Assembly: GCF_026230195.1 (NCBI RefSeq)
Contig: NZ_CP036501.1
Location: forward strand, 1,178,001-1,242,000
Reading direction: 5' to 3'
Source of the DNA: Candidatus Paraluminiphilus aquimaris
GTDB taxonomy: Bacteria; Pseudomonadota; Gammaproteobacteria; Pseudomonadales; Halieaceae
DNA length: 64,000 bases
The position numbers and the translations under genes were made by a program. The notes beneath the pieces are model-generated. The model was not told the DNA's origin. It saw only the letters and a list, made by a program, of their open reading frames with translations, and ran no database searches. This document shows positions 17,783 through 27,108 of this stretch, piece after piece (position 1 is the stretch's first letter; every line of letters begins with the position of its first letter).

Positions 17783-18463
17783 TTATTCAGCAAACCAGAG
17801 GCTAAACTCGTCGTGATGAGCGAAGTGACTAATCGGGTGCATGTCGTCATCGGCGTACTTTGTAGCCTTGTCGAAGACCTCTAACTTGCTGGCACCCACG
17901 ATATGAATTACGCCAAGCTTGGTATCCAGAAGTCGCTTTTTTGAAAGCGATAATCGACGATGAGGTGCGGTCGTTGGCTGCGTCATCAGTGCATCGTTTT
18001 GTGTTGTTAATCCCTCGTCGAGCTCAATGGCGCAAGGAAACAGCGATGCTGTGTGAGCGTCGTTGCCCATCCCTAGAATGACAACATCAAAGGTGCCTAA
18101 ATGAGCCAGCGATTCGTTTACCTGCCGCAATTTCCCGTCAACATCTATGCTACCCGCACCGAAGTCGACCCAGTTTGCTTGCTTGGCCGCATTTTGCAGA
18201 AGCAACGTCTTTACCATGGCGGAATTGCTGTCTTCGTGGGTTTCATCGACCCAACGCTCATCCGCTAACAGAACGGTGATGTTTTTCCAGTCCAGCTCGG
18301 TTTGAGACAGCGCTGCGAAGAGACCCTTTGGTGTACTTCCGCCCGAGACGACCAGCGACGCACAGCCTTTGTCCACGAGACCCGCGCTGAGTTGTTCGCT
18401 AATTTTTTTGGCTAGCGCGGTGTCTAGTTCAACTCGCGATGAAAAATTATGCCGACTAGACAT
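17783..18463 (-). CDS. pgl: 6-phosphogluconolactonase
   Basis: Pgl hydrolyses 6-phosphoglucono-lactone made by Zwf. Family motifs VSGGSTPKGLF and LLADERWVDETHEDSN are visible, as is GMGNDAHTASLFP. I place the start at the ATG at 18463, which overlaps the zwf stop by 8 bases and gives 226 residues. The open frame continues upstream to 18634, but those codons lie inside zwf and encode nothing conserved. It is the last gene of the edd-glk-eda-zwf-pgl operon. Confidence 0.93.
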   Translation of the reverse strand: MSSRHNFSSRVELDTALAKKISEQLSAGLVDKGCASLVVSGGSTPKGLFAALSQTELDWKNITVLLADERWVDETHEDSNSAMVKTLLLQNAAKQANWVDFGAGSIDVDGKLRQVNESLAHLGTFDVVILGMGNDAHTASLFPCAIELDEGLTTQNDALMTQPTTAPHRRLSLSKKRLLDTKLGVIHIVGASKLEVFDKATKYADDDMHPISHFAHHDEFSLWFAE

Positions 18464-19904
18464 GCCAGCTCCGGAAATCTTTCTCGATGAGTACCTCTGC
18501 TTTGGCTGGCCCCCAGGCGCCTGCCTGATAGGGGAGCGCTGGCACTTGTTGTTCTTTACAGGCTTCAATGAGTTGATCACACCATCGCCAGCTTTCCTCA
18601 ATCTCCTCGCGACCGACAAACAACGATTGGTCACCCTGAATGGCGTCTAGGAAAAGACGTTCGTAGGCATCGGGGATGCGGTCAAGATCGCTGCCTTCTC
18701 TGAAGTCCAGATCTAAAAGATGTGATTGAAGCGACATGCGCTCCTTCAAACTTTGTTTCTTGGAGACCATGCTGAGCTCGATACCCTCGTTAGGCTGGAG
18801 GCGAATAACGAGCTTGTTTGGGATGTTTGCGCCGTTTCCGAAGATGTTATGTGGAAGACTCTTGTACTGGATAACAATTTCGGTGACTTTTTCTGGTAAT
18901 CGCTTCCCAGTGCGCAAGTAAAAGGGCACTCCCGACCAACGCCAGTTGTCGATGTGAGCCTTAATGGCAATGTAAGTTTCGGTATCACTACTGTCCATCT
19001 CACAGCCGTCTTCATCTAAATAGCCCGGAACCGCCGTGCCGCGGATCCAACCGTTGATGTACTGACCTCGGACAACTTTTTCATTGACGGACTGAGAATC
19101 GATACGTCGCAATGCACGAACAATCTTTACCTTCTCGTCGCGAATACTCTCAGCTTCGAGCGAGTTTGGTGGCTCCATGGCAACCAGGCACATGAGTTGC
19201 ATTAGGTGGTTCTGCACCATGTCGCGCAGCTGTCCGACCTTGTCGTAATAGGACCATCGACCCTCGATGCCTACCATCTCCCCTACCGTGATTTGAACGT
19301 GATCGATGCAGGTGTTGTCCCATTGGCTATTGATGAAGCTGTTTGCGAAACGCAAAACCAGCAGATTTTGGACCGTTTCTTTACCCAAATAGTGGTCGAT
19401 TCGGTAGATCGCCTTTTCATCAAAGTATCTTGAAAGCGCCTCATTAACATTGATCGACGACTCAAGATTTTCGCCAATCGGTTTTTCAACAACAATGCGA
19501 CAGTCACCGGCTAGGCAATTTGTGGTGCTGAGGTGTTCGCAAATTGGCGCAAAAAGTGAGGGCGGCGTCGCGAAGTAGAACAGGCTTACTCGCTCGTCAT
19601 CCAGCCATTCCCGTAACTCACCGTATTCATCCGGCTCTGAGAAATTGACAGCGACGTAGCTAAAACGCTGAGTAAAGCTCGCCCACTCATCGTCGCTGGG
19701 CGCGTCATCTCCCATATAGGAGGCCATCTTGCCCTTCAATACGGGCAAAAACTCATCAAGTGTTTGCTTGGTTCTCGCGACGGCTGCGATGCGCAGGTCT
19801 TTTTGCAGTAGGTTCAGGCGCTCCAGTTGGAAGAGAGCGGGAAACAACTTTCTCGCGGAAAGGTCGCCAGAGGCGCCAAAAATAATCAGATCGACAGCTG
19901 CCAT
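18456..19904 (-). CDS. zwf: Glucose-6-phosphate 1-dehydrogenase
   Basis: Zwf oxidises glucose-6-phosphate with NAD(P) to 6-phosphogluconolactone, the entry step of the ED and pentose phosphate routes. The nucleotide-binding motif IFGASGDLSARKLFPAL is at the N terminus and the substrate motif YRIDHYLGKE is near residue 167. The length is 482 residues (E. coli 491). It starts 15 bases after the eda stop and overlaps pgl, so it belongs to the ED operon read from the HexR-controlled edd promoter. Confidence 0.97.
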   Translation of the reverse strand: MAAVDLIIFGASGDLSARKLFPALFQLERLNLLQKDLRIAAVARTKQTLDEFLPVLKGKMASYMGDDAPSDDEWASFTQRFSYVAVNFSEPDEYGELREWLDDERVSLFYFATPPSLFAPICEHLSTTNCLAGDCRIVVEKPIGENLESSINVNEALSRYFDEKAIYRIDHYLGKETVQNLLVLRFANSFINSQWDNTCIDHVQITVGEMVGIEGRWSYYDKVGQLRDMVQNHLMQLMCLVAMEPPNSLEAESIRDEKVKIVRALRRIDSQSVNEKVVRGQYINGWIRGTAVPGYLDEDGCEMDSSDTETYIAIKAHIDNWRWSGVPFYLRTGKRLPEKVTEIVIQYKSLPHNIFGNGANIPNKLVIRLQPNEGIELSMVSKKQSLKERMSLQSHLLDLDFREGSDLDRIPDAYERLFLDAIQGDQSLFVGREEIEESWRWCDQLIEACKEQQVPALPYQAGAWGPAKAEVLIEKDFRSWHV

Positions 19905-19919
19905 GTAAGGGTCTCCCAG

Positions 19920-20546
19920 CTATTTGCTTAAGGTTGAAGCGCGGCGAGCGATGGCTTCGATTTCGTCCCAGCGTCCGGTTTGAATGGCTTCACTGGGGGT
20001 CAGCCAGGTCCCTCCCACTGCTCGCACGTTGGAGAGTGAGAGGTATTCGTGAGCGTTATCAGGCTTGATGCCACCTGTTGGCACAAACTGAATGTCCGCA
20101 AAAGGGCCGCTAAATGCTTTGATCGCAGCAGCGCCACCCGATGTTCCTGCTGGGAAAAATTTTAAAATAGAAAATCCTGCTGTTTTCGCCGCCATCACTT
20201 CAGTGGCCGTCACAGCACCGGGTAAAAACGGTATATCAGTCAGTAAAGCACGCTCAAATAGCTCATCAGATTGACCCGGCGACACCACAAACGACGCACC
20301 TGCATCGAGCGCCGCATCAAATTCTTTAGCTGAGCACACGGTACCAACACCCACGTTCGCAGCCGGCACATGCTCACTGATTTGTCGGATTGCGTCCAAC
20401 CCGTACTGAGTGCGAAGCGTCACCTCTAAGTTAATGATGCCACCGGCGACTAAGGCTTCGGCAAGTGGGATCGCATGTTCAAGTGACTCAATCGCAATAA
20501 CCGGAATCACAGGTGATGCGTTTAGAAAATCGTAAGAAGCGGTCAT
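19920..20546 (-). CDS. eda: 2-keto-3-deoxy-6-phosphogluconate aldolase
   Basis: Eda cleaves KDPG to pyruvate and glyceraldehyde-3-phosphate. The class I aldolase features are present: the EVTLRT motif and the Schiff-base lysine in ILKFFPAGTSGG. The length of 208 residues is normal. It begins immediately after the glk stop with no gap. Its substrate KDPG is the known effector of HexR, so this enzyme also resets the regulator. Confidence 0.96.
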   Translation of the reverse strand: MTASYDFLNASPVIPVIAIESLEHAIPLAEALVAGGIINLEVTLRTQYGLDAIRQISEHVPAANVGVGTVCSAKEFDAALDAGASFVVSPGQSDELFERALLTDIPFLPGAVTATEVMAAKTAGFSILKFFPAGTSGGAAAIKAFSGPFADIQFVPTGGIKPDNAHEYLSLSNVRAVGGTWLTPSEAIQTGRWDEIEAIARRASTLSK

Positions 20547-21542
20547 TTAAGTTTTATCCCTCAGCCACAAGGCGGCTCCGAGCAGCCCCGGATCTTCATG
20601 AGTTATGACATAGGTGCCAATGTTTGTTGTGTAGTCGGCAAAGCGACCTTTTGCTAAAAATCGTGCGCGAAAGTCGCTTCGGCGAAGCAGGTCGATGTAT
20701 CTCGGCGCAATGCCCCCAGCAATAAAGACACCACCCATGGCGCCTGCGGTCAGTGCGAGATTCCCGGCCGACGATCCGAGCACCGCAAAGAACATAGCCA
20801 TCGCTTCGCTGGCAATGGGGTTACCTTGCTGGGCCGCTTCACCGATATCACCGGGCGCTTCAAATTCGGCATGCTGCCCTCTGATTTCGGCGAGCGCTTG
20901 ATAAATGTTGACGATGCCAGCACCGCAAAGCAGTCGCTCGATCGAAACGCGGCCGAAACGCGCTCGCAGACGTTTCAGTAATTCAAATTCCATATCAGTG
21001 ATAGGTGCAAAATCGACGTGTCCACCTTCACCCTCTAAAACGACCGACCTTCCGCGTTCGTCAAAGACGACTGTTGCAACACCTGTGCCGGTTCCTGGCC
21101 CAAGGGCGACCATGGGTTTCTGGCTTTTCGATTCACCGGCGCCAATTTGCTCTACATCGCTCGCGGTAAGCGCCGGTAACGCTCTCGCAATGGCAGCAAA
21201 GTCGTTAATAATTTCAATGCCTGAGTTTCCCAAGTGCTCCGAAAGGAGTGCGCGATCAAAGCGCCACGGACTATTAGTGAAGCTAATGGTGTTCAAATGG
21301 GGTGGCGCAGCGACGGCGAGACAGGTCTGAGAGGGACCGGAAGTAGGCAGCCCTTGCGCCTGCCAGTCTGCCGTCAAGTGTGCGAGTACGTCGGCAAAGC
21401 TAGCAAAATCGGCGACACGATACTTTGCAAGCGGTAATGGCGATGCCGACTCAGGTGTAACGTATGCAAAACGTGCATTCGTCCCCCCAATATCGCCAAC
21501 GAGGTAATGCCCTTTGTCTGTCTCAGAATTTGCTGTCGTCAT
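20547..21542 (-). CDS. glk: Glucokinase (Glk family)
   Basis: A 331-residue hexokinase-fold kinase of the proteobacterial Glk family. The phosphate-binding motif is GDIGGTNARFA near residue 17. NSPWRFD and a GPGTGTGVA motif follow, with EGEGGHVDFAP next. It phosphorylates glucose for entry into the ED pathway. It lies between edd and eda, 8 bases after the edd stop. Confidence 0.93.
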   Translation of the reverse strand: MTTANSETDKGHYLVGDIGGTNARFAYVTPESASPLPLAKYRVADFASFADVLAHLTADWQAQGLPTSGPSQTCLAVAAPPHLNTISFTNSPWRFDRALLSEHLGNSGIEIINDFAAIARALPALTASDVEQIGAGESKSQKPMVALGPGTGTGVATVVFDERGRSVVLEGEGGHVDFAPITDMEFELLKRLRARFGRVSIERLLCGAGIVNIYQALAEIRGQHAEFEAPGDIGEAAQQGNPIASEAMAMFFAVLGSSAGNLALTAGAMGGVFIAGGIAPRYIDLLRRSDFRARFLAKGRFADYTTNIGTYVITHEDPGLLGAALWLRDKT

Positions 21543-21550
21543 AGGGTTAC

Positions 21551-23356
21551 TCAGCTAAAGAGCGAGGACGCTCCCTCTTCTGCACTGCTCACGGCATTGC
21601 GGTTATTAGCGAACATCTGACGACCAATTGTTCGGGGAACAACCGGCGCCACTGCCGCAACGCGGCTCGATAGAACATCTTGATCAACCAGTGCGGACAA
21701 TACGCCTGTCGTCGCATCAAGACGAATCACGTCGCCATTATGTATTTTAGCAAGTAAGCCGCCTTGGGAGGCTTCGGGAACCAAGTGGATTGCAGCCGGT
21801 ACTTTTCCCGAGGCACCGCTCATGCGCCCATCTGTAACGAGCGCTATTTTGTATCCTTTGTCCTGCAGAACACCAAGCATTGGCGTTAATTTATGGAGCT
21901 CTGGCATGCCGTTGGCGGCTGGGCCCTGGAAACGCACAACCACAATGCAGTCCTTATCAAGTTCTCCGGCTTCAAACAGCGGCTTCAGGTCATCTTGATC
22001 ATCGATTACCACGGCAGGTGCTTCGATAATGTAGTGCTTTTCCTGTACCGCTGACGTTTTGATCACGCTCCGTCCCAGGTTTCCTTCAAGCAACTTCACG
22101 CCGCCGTTGGCTGCAAAAGGTGTAGAAGCTGTGGTGAGAATCTCAGAGTCGAGGCTCTCTTTTGCCGCGGGTCGCCATTTAATTTGCTTGTCAGTCAGCA
22201 CCGGCTCTTGGCAAAAATCGCCAAAACTGTCGCCAAAACACGTTTTGGCATCATTATGCATGAGACCTGCATCAAGAAGCGCTGTGAACAACGTGCCTGT
22301 ACCACCTGCCGCATGAAAGTGATTCACGTCAGCCGAGCCATTGGGATAAACCCGCGCAATAAGTGGGGTAACCGCTGAAACCGCGTTGAAGTCAGACCAG
22401 TTCATTCGGTAGCCGGCCGCGCGAGCGATCGCAATGAGGTGGATACAGTGGTTGGTGGAGCCGCCTGAAGCGAGTAGGGCCACGAGCGCATTAACCAATG
22501 CCCGGGCATCCACGACGTCCGCCATTGGGCGATAGTCTCGGCTTTGTGCCGTTATTCGGGTTACGTGTTCAGCGGCAAAGTCGGTGAGCGCGTCTCGCAA
22601 GGGCGTGCCGGGATTAACAAATGAGCTGCCGGGCAGTTGAAGCCCCATAGCCTCAACCATGACTTGGTTGCTATTAGCCGTGCCATAAAAAGTGCAGGTT
22701 CCCGGCGAGTGGTAAGACTGACTTTCTGCCTCGAGTAGCTCGTCGCGCCCTATCTTGCCTTCAGCGAAAAGCTGTCGAATGCGCACCTTTTCCTTATTAG
22801 GTAACCCTGACGTCATGGGTCCCGCAGGGACGGTCATCACCGGAAGGTGTCCAAATTGCAGGGCGCCAATCAGTAGTCCCGGAATAATCTTGTCACACAC
22901 ACCCAGTAGGAGTGCCGCATCAAACATTTGATGTGACAGTGAAACCGCTGTTGCTTGGGCGATAATATCTCGACTGAATAGGCTCAATTCCATGCCGGGT
23001 TGGCCCTGTGTGACACCGTCGCACATGGCGGGAACACCACCGGCAATTTGGGCGGTGCTACCCACTTTTCTTACCGCAGCTTTAATGCGTTCAGGGTAGT
23101 CCTTGTAAGGTTCGTGCGCCGACAGCATGTCATTGTGCGCAGTCACAATGGCAATGTTGGCAGAATCCATCAACTTGATGACAGATTTGTCATCGCTCGA
23201 ACAAGCGGCCATGCCGTGAGCAAGGTTGCCACAGCTCAATTGCTTGCGATCGGGAGCTCCCGTGCGCATGGCTTCTACATCGCCCAAGTACTCATCACGA
23301 AGATCTTTACTGCGATCTTCGATAGCGCGCGTTACCCGCACAATTTCAGCGTGCAT
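21551..23356 (-). CDS. edd: 6-phosphogluconate dehydratase
   Basis: Edd dehydrates 6-phosphogluconate to KDPG and is the defining ED enzyme. It belongs to the IlvD/Edd family, which holds an Fe-S cluster; matching motifs include [20 protein letters not shown] and [27 protein letters not shown] near the C terminus is also diagnostic. The length is 601 residues (E. coli 603). It is first in the operon and is preceded by two HexR-like palindromes. Confidence 0.97.
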   Translation of the reverse strand: MHAEIVRVTRAIEDRSKDLRDEYLGDVEAMRTGAPDRKQLSCGNLAHGMAACSSDDKSVIKLMDSANIAIVTAHNDMLSAHEPYKDYPERIKAAVRKVGSTAQIAGGVPAMCDGVTQGQPGMELSLFSRDIIAQATAVSLSHQMFDAALLLGVCDKIIPGLLIGALQFGHLPVMTVPAGPMTSGLPNKEKVRIRQLFAEGKIGRDELLEAESQSYHSPGTCTFYGTANSNQVMVEAMGLQLPGSSFVNPGTPLRDALTDFAAEHVTRITAQSRDYRPMADVVDARALVNALVALLASGGSTNHCIHLIAIARAAGYRMNWSDFNAVSAVTPLIARVYPNGSADVNHFHAAGGTGTLFTALLDAGLMHNDAKTCFGDSFGDFCQEPVLTDKQIKWRPAAKESLDSEILTTASTPFAANGGVKLLEGNLGRSVIKTSAVQEKHYIIEAPAVVIDDQDDLKPLFEAGELDKDCIVVVRFQGPAANGMPELHKLTPMLGVLQDKGYKIALVTDGRMSGASGKVPAAIHLVPEASQGGLLAKIHNGDVIRLDATTGVLSALVDQDVLSSRVAAVAPVVPRTIGRQMFANNRNAVSSAEEGASSLFS

Positions 23357-23390
23357 AGCGGTTCCAGTCCCCCAATAATCTGCCGCGCAT

Positions 23391-23409
23391 TATGTAATAA
23401 AAATACATA
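23391..23409. promoter_or_regulatory. HexR-like operator upstream of edd, proximal
   Basis: TATGTA-N7-TACATA forms a near-ideal 19-bp palindrome containing TGTAATAAAAATACA, 34 bases upstream of the edd ATG. It fits the HexR consensus seen also at gap. Confidence 0.75.
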
Positions 23410-23443
23410 ATTGGCGATAAAAAACAGATTATGCGTCTATTTT

Positions 23444-23458
23444 TGTAATTTTATTACG
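23444..23458. promoter_or_regulatory. HexR-like operator upstream of edd, distal
   Basis: TGTAATTTTATTACG contains the perfect palindrome GTAAT-TTT-ATTAC. It lies 51 bases (about five helical turns) from the proximal site, which would put both on the same DNA face. Confidence 0.75.
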
Positions 23459-23468
23459 CGCGTGGGCC

Positions 23469-24368
23469 TTAAGCTGACGCCGCACCGAGCATAAACGCCC
23501 CTCGGATGCCGGAATCTAGGCCGAGACGTGCTGGCTGGATTAAATCTGCAACAGCGTCAGCATTGTCTAAGTTGGGTAGGTAGCCGGCGAGCGCAACTTG
23601 AAATTGCTCTCGAATTCGGGGAAGTAGGTGGGGTGTTTGGTTAACGCCACCGCCGAGAATTAGTCTCTCAGGTCGATGATGAAGAACAATATGCATGGCG
23701 AGCTGGCCGAGGTAATACGCTTCAATCTCATGCGCAATATGGTCAGTGTCGAGATCAGACAGTGTCGCCTGCCATCGCGCAAAAATGGCGGGGCCCGATG
23801 CCATGCCCTCTATACAATTTCCATGGAACGGACACACGCCAGAGAACGCAGTGTCCTTTGAATGTGGCGGTACACGGATGTGGCCCATTTCTGGGTGGCC
23901 AGTACCGTTAGCAATAATTCCGTTGTGGATAACGCCCACCCCAATACCGGTGCCCACCGTGACATAAGCCAGGTGGTTGATCGGGATTGGCCGTCCCCAG
24001 TGCGCTTCAGCCAGCGCGGCGCCGTTTACGTCCGACTCAATGCCAGTAGGGCAGTCAAACGCCTGTGAAAAATAGCTTTGCAAATTAACGCCTGCCCAGC
24101 CGGCCTTGGGCGTGGCGCCTATTTCTCCGTAGGTTTGGCTTTGTTTATCAATGTCTATGGGACCAAAGCTTGCGATGCCAATTGCGTTAAGCGTATCGCC
24201 GTCGAGTTCGATTTTGATGGCATCGACCACGGCTGAGAGCGTGGTATTGGGATCAGTCGTGGGAATGGTTACCCGTGCGCCTATCTGATCACCGCGACCG
24301 ATCGCGACCACAAATTTGGTGCCACCTGCTTCAATCGCGGCGACGGTCTTGCTGGTTGTGAGGTCCAT
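23469..24368 (-). CDS. ROK family sugar kinase, fructokinase-like
   Basis: A 299-residue ROK kinase with the phosphate motif AIEAGGTKFVVAIG at the N terminus, catalytic GIESDVNGAALAEAHWG, and a zinc-binding block GHPEMGHIRVPPHSKDT followed by CPFHGNC. The GHPEMGHI form with these Cys and His residues is typical of ROK fructokinases. It likely feeds fructose-6-phosphate to isomerase and Zwf. It lies just upstream of edd in the same direction, but operators and promoter intervene, so it is a separate unit. Mannose or another hexose is an alternative substrate. Confidence 0.82.
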   Translation of the reverse strand: MDLTTSKTVAAIEAGGTKFVVAIGRGDQIGARVTIPTTDPNTTLSAVVDAIKIELDGDTLNAIGIASFGPIDIDKQSQTYGEIGATPKAGWAGVNLQSYFSQAFDCPTGIESDVNGAALAEAHWGRPIPINHLAYVTVGTGIGVGVIHNGIIANGTGHPEMGHIRVPPHSKDTAFSGVCPFHGNCIEGMASGPAIFARWQATLSDLDTDHIAHEIEAYYLGQLAMHIVLHHRPERLILGGGVNQTPHLLPRIREQFQVALAGYLPNLDNADAVADLIQPARLGLDSGIRGAFMLGAASA

Positions 24369-24394
24369 GTGGTCGGTTTAGCGGTGAGGTCAAT

Positions 24395-24420
24395 AAAAGG
24401 CCGACCCTTTCGGGTCGGCC
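24395..24420 (-). terminator. Intrinsic terminator of the MAPEG gene
   Basis: On the minus strand a GGCCGACCC stem with a GAAA loop and GGGTCGGCC is followed by TTTTATT. It lies 19 bases after the MAPEG stop and just upstream of the ROK kinase start. Confidence 0.88.
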
Positions 24421-24438
24421 ATGACGTCATAGGTCAGA

Positions 24439-24867
24439 TTAGAGTTGAACGGTAAACATGACTGCGTGAACGGTCAGTACCGTAAGTGCCAGTGTTCCGA
24501 TTAGGAACAACAAAAATCGCACCGTAATTGTGTTGACGTACATTTGCCAAAAGCTGTGAACAATGCGAGATAGGGTGTATGTCCAGGCAGCATAGAGCGA
24601 GTAGATGGAGGTATCTCCCGCCATTGCCAAGATGAGAACAGCCGCATAAAAGATCGTGGGCTGTTCCATCAGGTGGGTATAGTTGTGAGCGGTCCAGTTC
24701 GCACCCTGTGGCATTGACGCCTCACCGTCAGCGCCTCGCATGCCGGGTGGCAGGTCTCCGAGTTTCATCCCGCCGCCAACGCGTCGTGCCACTAGGATAA
24801 AGGTCATAAGTGTTGACCAAAGTGCAAGTACGGCGGCAGCGCCGAGAATTGGATTAAGCGTCTCCAT
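24439..24867 (-). CDS. MAPEG family membrane protein
   Basis: A 142-residue protein with four hydrophobic helices and the MAPEG pattern: AHNYTHLMEQPTIFYAAVLI after helix one, and YAAWTYTLSRIVHSFWQMYV before the last helices. The family includes membrane glutathione transferases and eicosanoid enzymes; bacterial members are poorly characterised and a detoxification role is only a guess. It is monocistronic, with its own terminator, and divergent from fabV. Confidence 0.85.
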   Translation of the reverse strand: METLNPILGAAAVLALWSTLMTFILVARRVGGGMKLGDLPPGMRGADGEASMPQGANWTAHNYTHLMEQPTIFYAAVLILAMAGDTSIYSLYAAWTYTLSRIVHSFWQMYVNTITVRFLLFLIGTLALTVLTVHAVMFTVQL

Positions 24868-25027
24868 TGTTGATCTCCGTTGTTGTCGTCTGTGTCGTTA
24901 TTAATCTTATAGTCCGCGAGTCACTTGTCAGCCTGAGGCATGCATACGACCGCGTGCCCAGAGTGTCTAACGAAATGCTGGATGCATGCTAGACTCTTGC
25001 ACCGAAATTTTGAGTGAGAGCGTTACC

Positions 25028-26218
25028 ATGGTTATCAAACCCAAAGTCCGCGGATTTTTATGCACTACCACGCATCCTGTTGGATGCGATGAAAATGTCC
25101 GTCGTCAGATTGATCACGTTAAGTCAAAGGGCGAGATATCTGATGGGCCCAAGCGAGTGCTGGTGCTGGGATCCTCTACTGGTTACGGTCTAGCCTCTCG
25201 CATCACGGCGGCTTTTGGCTCAGGCGCTTCGACCATCGGTGTATTTTTCGAGAAAGAAGGTAATGAGAAAAAACCTGGAACGGCTGGCTGGTACAACTCC
25301 GCTGCCTTCCATCGTTATGCAGATGAAGCGGGTCTTTACGCAAAAAGTATCAACGGAGATGCGTTCTCGGCAGAGCTCAAAGATCGTGTTATCGACTTGA
25401 TTAAAGAAGATCTTGGACAGGTTGACCTTGTGGTTTACAGCCTTGCGGCGCCACGTCGTACGCATCCGCTCACAGGTGATGTCCACGTCTCAACACTAAA
25501 GCCCATTGGTGCTCCGGCTGTTCAAAAAGGCATCAACACTGATAAAGGGTTGATTCAAGAGTTTCATTTGGAGCCTGCATCCCAAGAGGAGATCGATAAC
25601 ACCGTTGCCGTTATGGGTGGTGAGGATTGGGAGATGTGGATCGATGCTCTGGATGACGCTGGTGTCTTAGCCGCGGGCGCTAAGACCACGGCGTACACTT
25701 ATATTGGCGAAAAAATCACCTGGGACATTTATTGGCACGGAACCATTGGTGCGGCGAAAAAGGATCTCGATAAACGCGTTCTCGCCATACGAGAGCGCCT
25801 GGCTGCTAAGGGCGGTGATGCCCGCGTATCCGTTTTGAAAGCGGTCGTAACACAGGCCTCAGCGGCGATTCCTGCCATGCCCATCTATTTGGCGATCTTA
25901 TTTAAGGTCATGAAATCGAGGGGTACACATGAAGGTTGTATCGAGCAGATTGATCGCCTATTCCGCGACGCTATGTATGGCGATAAGGCATTAGATGAAG
26001 AGGGTCGCCAGCGGGTGGACGACCTGGAGCTGCTGCCGGAGGTTCAAGCAGAGGTGGCTGATCTGTGGGCGCAGATAGGCACCGATAACCTCGACGAGTT
26101 GTCTGACTTTGCGGGCTATCGCGAGGAATTTCTTCAGTTATTCGGTTTCGAAGTTGAGGGAGTCGATTACGACGCGGATGTCGATCCGGCGGTCACCATA
26201 GCGCAAGTGGTGAGTTGA
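25028..26218 (+). CDS. fabV: FabV-type enoyl-ACP/trans-2-enoyl-CoA reductase, NADH-dependent
   Basis: The protein starts [17 protein letters not shown], exactly like known FabV proteins, so I use the ATG at 25028; the frame is open upstream to 24986 without conserved residues. The NADH-binding motif [13 protein letters not shown] and the catalytic Y-N8-K arrangement ([10 protein letters not shown]) are present. The length of about 396 residues is normal. It catalyses the last step of fatty-acid elongation. FabV enzymes are far less sensitive to triclosan than FabI. The MBL hydrolase starts 1 base after the stop, suggesting co-transcription. Confidence 0.95.
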   Translation: MVIKPKVRGFLCTTTHPVGCDENVRRQIDHVKSKGEISDGPKRVLVLGSSTGYGLASRITAAFGSGASTIGVFFEKEGNEKKPGTAGWYNSAAFHRYADEAGLYAKSINGDAFSAELKDRVIDLIKEDLGQVDLVVYSLAAPRRTHPLTGDVHVSTLKPIGAPAVQKGINTDKGLIQEFHLEPASQEEIDNTVAVMGGEDWEMWIDALDDAGVLAAGAKTTAYTYIGEKITWDIYWHGTIGAAKKDLDKRVLAIRERLAAKGGDARVSVLKAVVTQASAAIPAMPIYLAILFKVMKSRGTHEGCIEQIDRLFRDAMYGDKALDEEGRQRVDDLELLPEVQAEVADLWAQIGTDNLDELSDFAGYREEFLQLFGFEVEGVDYDADVDPAVTIAQVVS

Positions 26219-26219
26219 G

Positions 26220-27047
26220 ATGCAGGCCTACGACGAAGCTGTTCAAGTCTCGCCAAGGATCCGGCGCTTAGTGGCACCGAATCCCAGTGTCATGACAGGG
26301 CCTGGCACCAATACCTACATCATAGGAACGGATGATCTAGCGGTAATTGATCCGGGTCCGGCGATTGACGAGCACATTGAGCACATTTTGAAAGTAGGCG
26401 ATGGCCGCATAACACGCATTCTCTGTACCCATACACACCCTGATCACTCGCCGGCGGCAGCGCATTTAGCGCGAAAGCTCGACGTGCCCATGATTGGTGC
26501 GGTGACCGCAGATGATCAACATCAAGATCTTACGTTTCAGCCAGACGTCCATCTGACCCAAGACGCGATATTCTCAGGTCAGGATTGGTCGATTCGTGCA
26601 ATTCATACTCCGGGGCATGTGGACAATCACTATTGCTTCCTTTTAGAGGAGGAGGGGATGGTGTTTGCAGGTGACCACATTATGAATGGCTCCACGGTGG
26701 TCATTGTGCCGCCGGGCGGCAATATGAAAGATTACATTGACTCTCTAAAGCGCTTACTCGATTACGACGTTAAAGCGATTGCACCAGGGCACGGCGAGGT
26801 GATTCAAGGTTGCCGCGACGAGGTTGAAAAGTTGGTGCGGCACCGACTCATGCGAGAGGCTAAGGTGGTTGCAAATCTTGAGCGGGGGGGGGCTGTCCCT
26901 ATCGAAACGCTTGTAGTATCCGTATACGATGACGTCCCTGAGACAATGCATCGGTGGGCGCAGCTGTCGCTGTTAGCTCATCTGCTAAAACTAGAAATTG
27001 AAGGCCGAGCCAGACAAGCGGCGGGTGTGTGGTCGCTCACCCATTAG
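26220..27047 (+). CDS. Metallo-beta-lactamase fold hydrolase, LACTB2-like
   Basis: A 275-residue protein with the metal-binding motif THTHPDHSPAA near residue 65, a further histidine in HTPGHVDNHYCF, and AGDHIMNGSTVV. The C-terminal helical part (about 215-270) matches the LACTB2-like subgroup. Members hydrolyse thioesters, phosphodiesters or RNA, so the substrate is unknown. It begins at an ATG with the fabV stop one base before, and the acyl-CoA ligase follows in the same direction after 61 bases. The neighbours suggest a role in fatty-acid metabolism. Confidence 0.83.
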   Translation: MQAYDEAVQVSPRIRRLVAPNPSVMTGPGTNTYIIGTDDLAVIDPGPAIDEHIEHILKVGDGRITRILCTHTHPDHSPAAAHLARKLDVPMIGAVTADDQHQDLTFQPDVHLTQDAIFSGQDWSIRAIHTPGHVDNHYCFLLEEEGMVFAGDHIMNGSTVVIVPPGGNMKDYIDSLKRLLDYDVKAIAPGHGEVIQGCRDEVEKLVRHRLMREAKVVANLERGGAVPIETLVVSVYDDVPETMHRWAQLSLLAHLLKLEIEGRARQAAGVWSLTH

Positions 27048-27108
27048 TTGTAAAAGCAGACGGTCAGGCAAATATACTAACGATAATAGCGAGACAGAGA
27101 GGTAGCTC

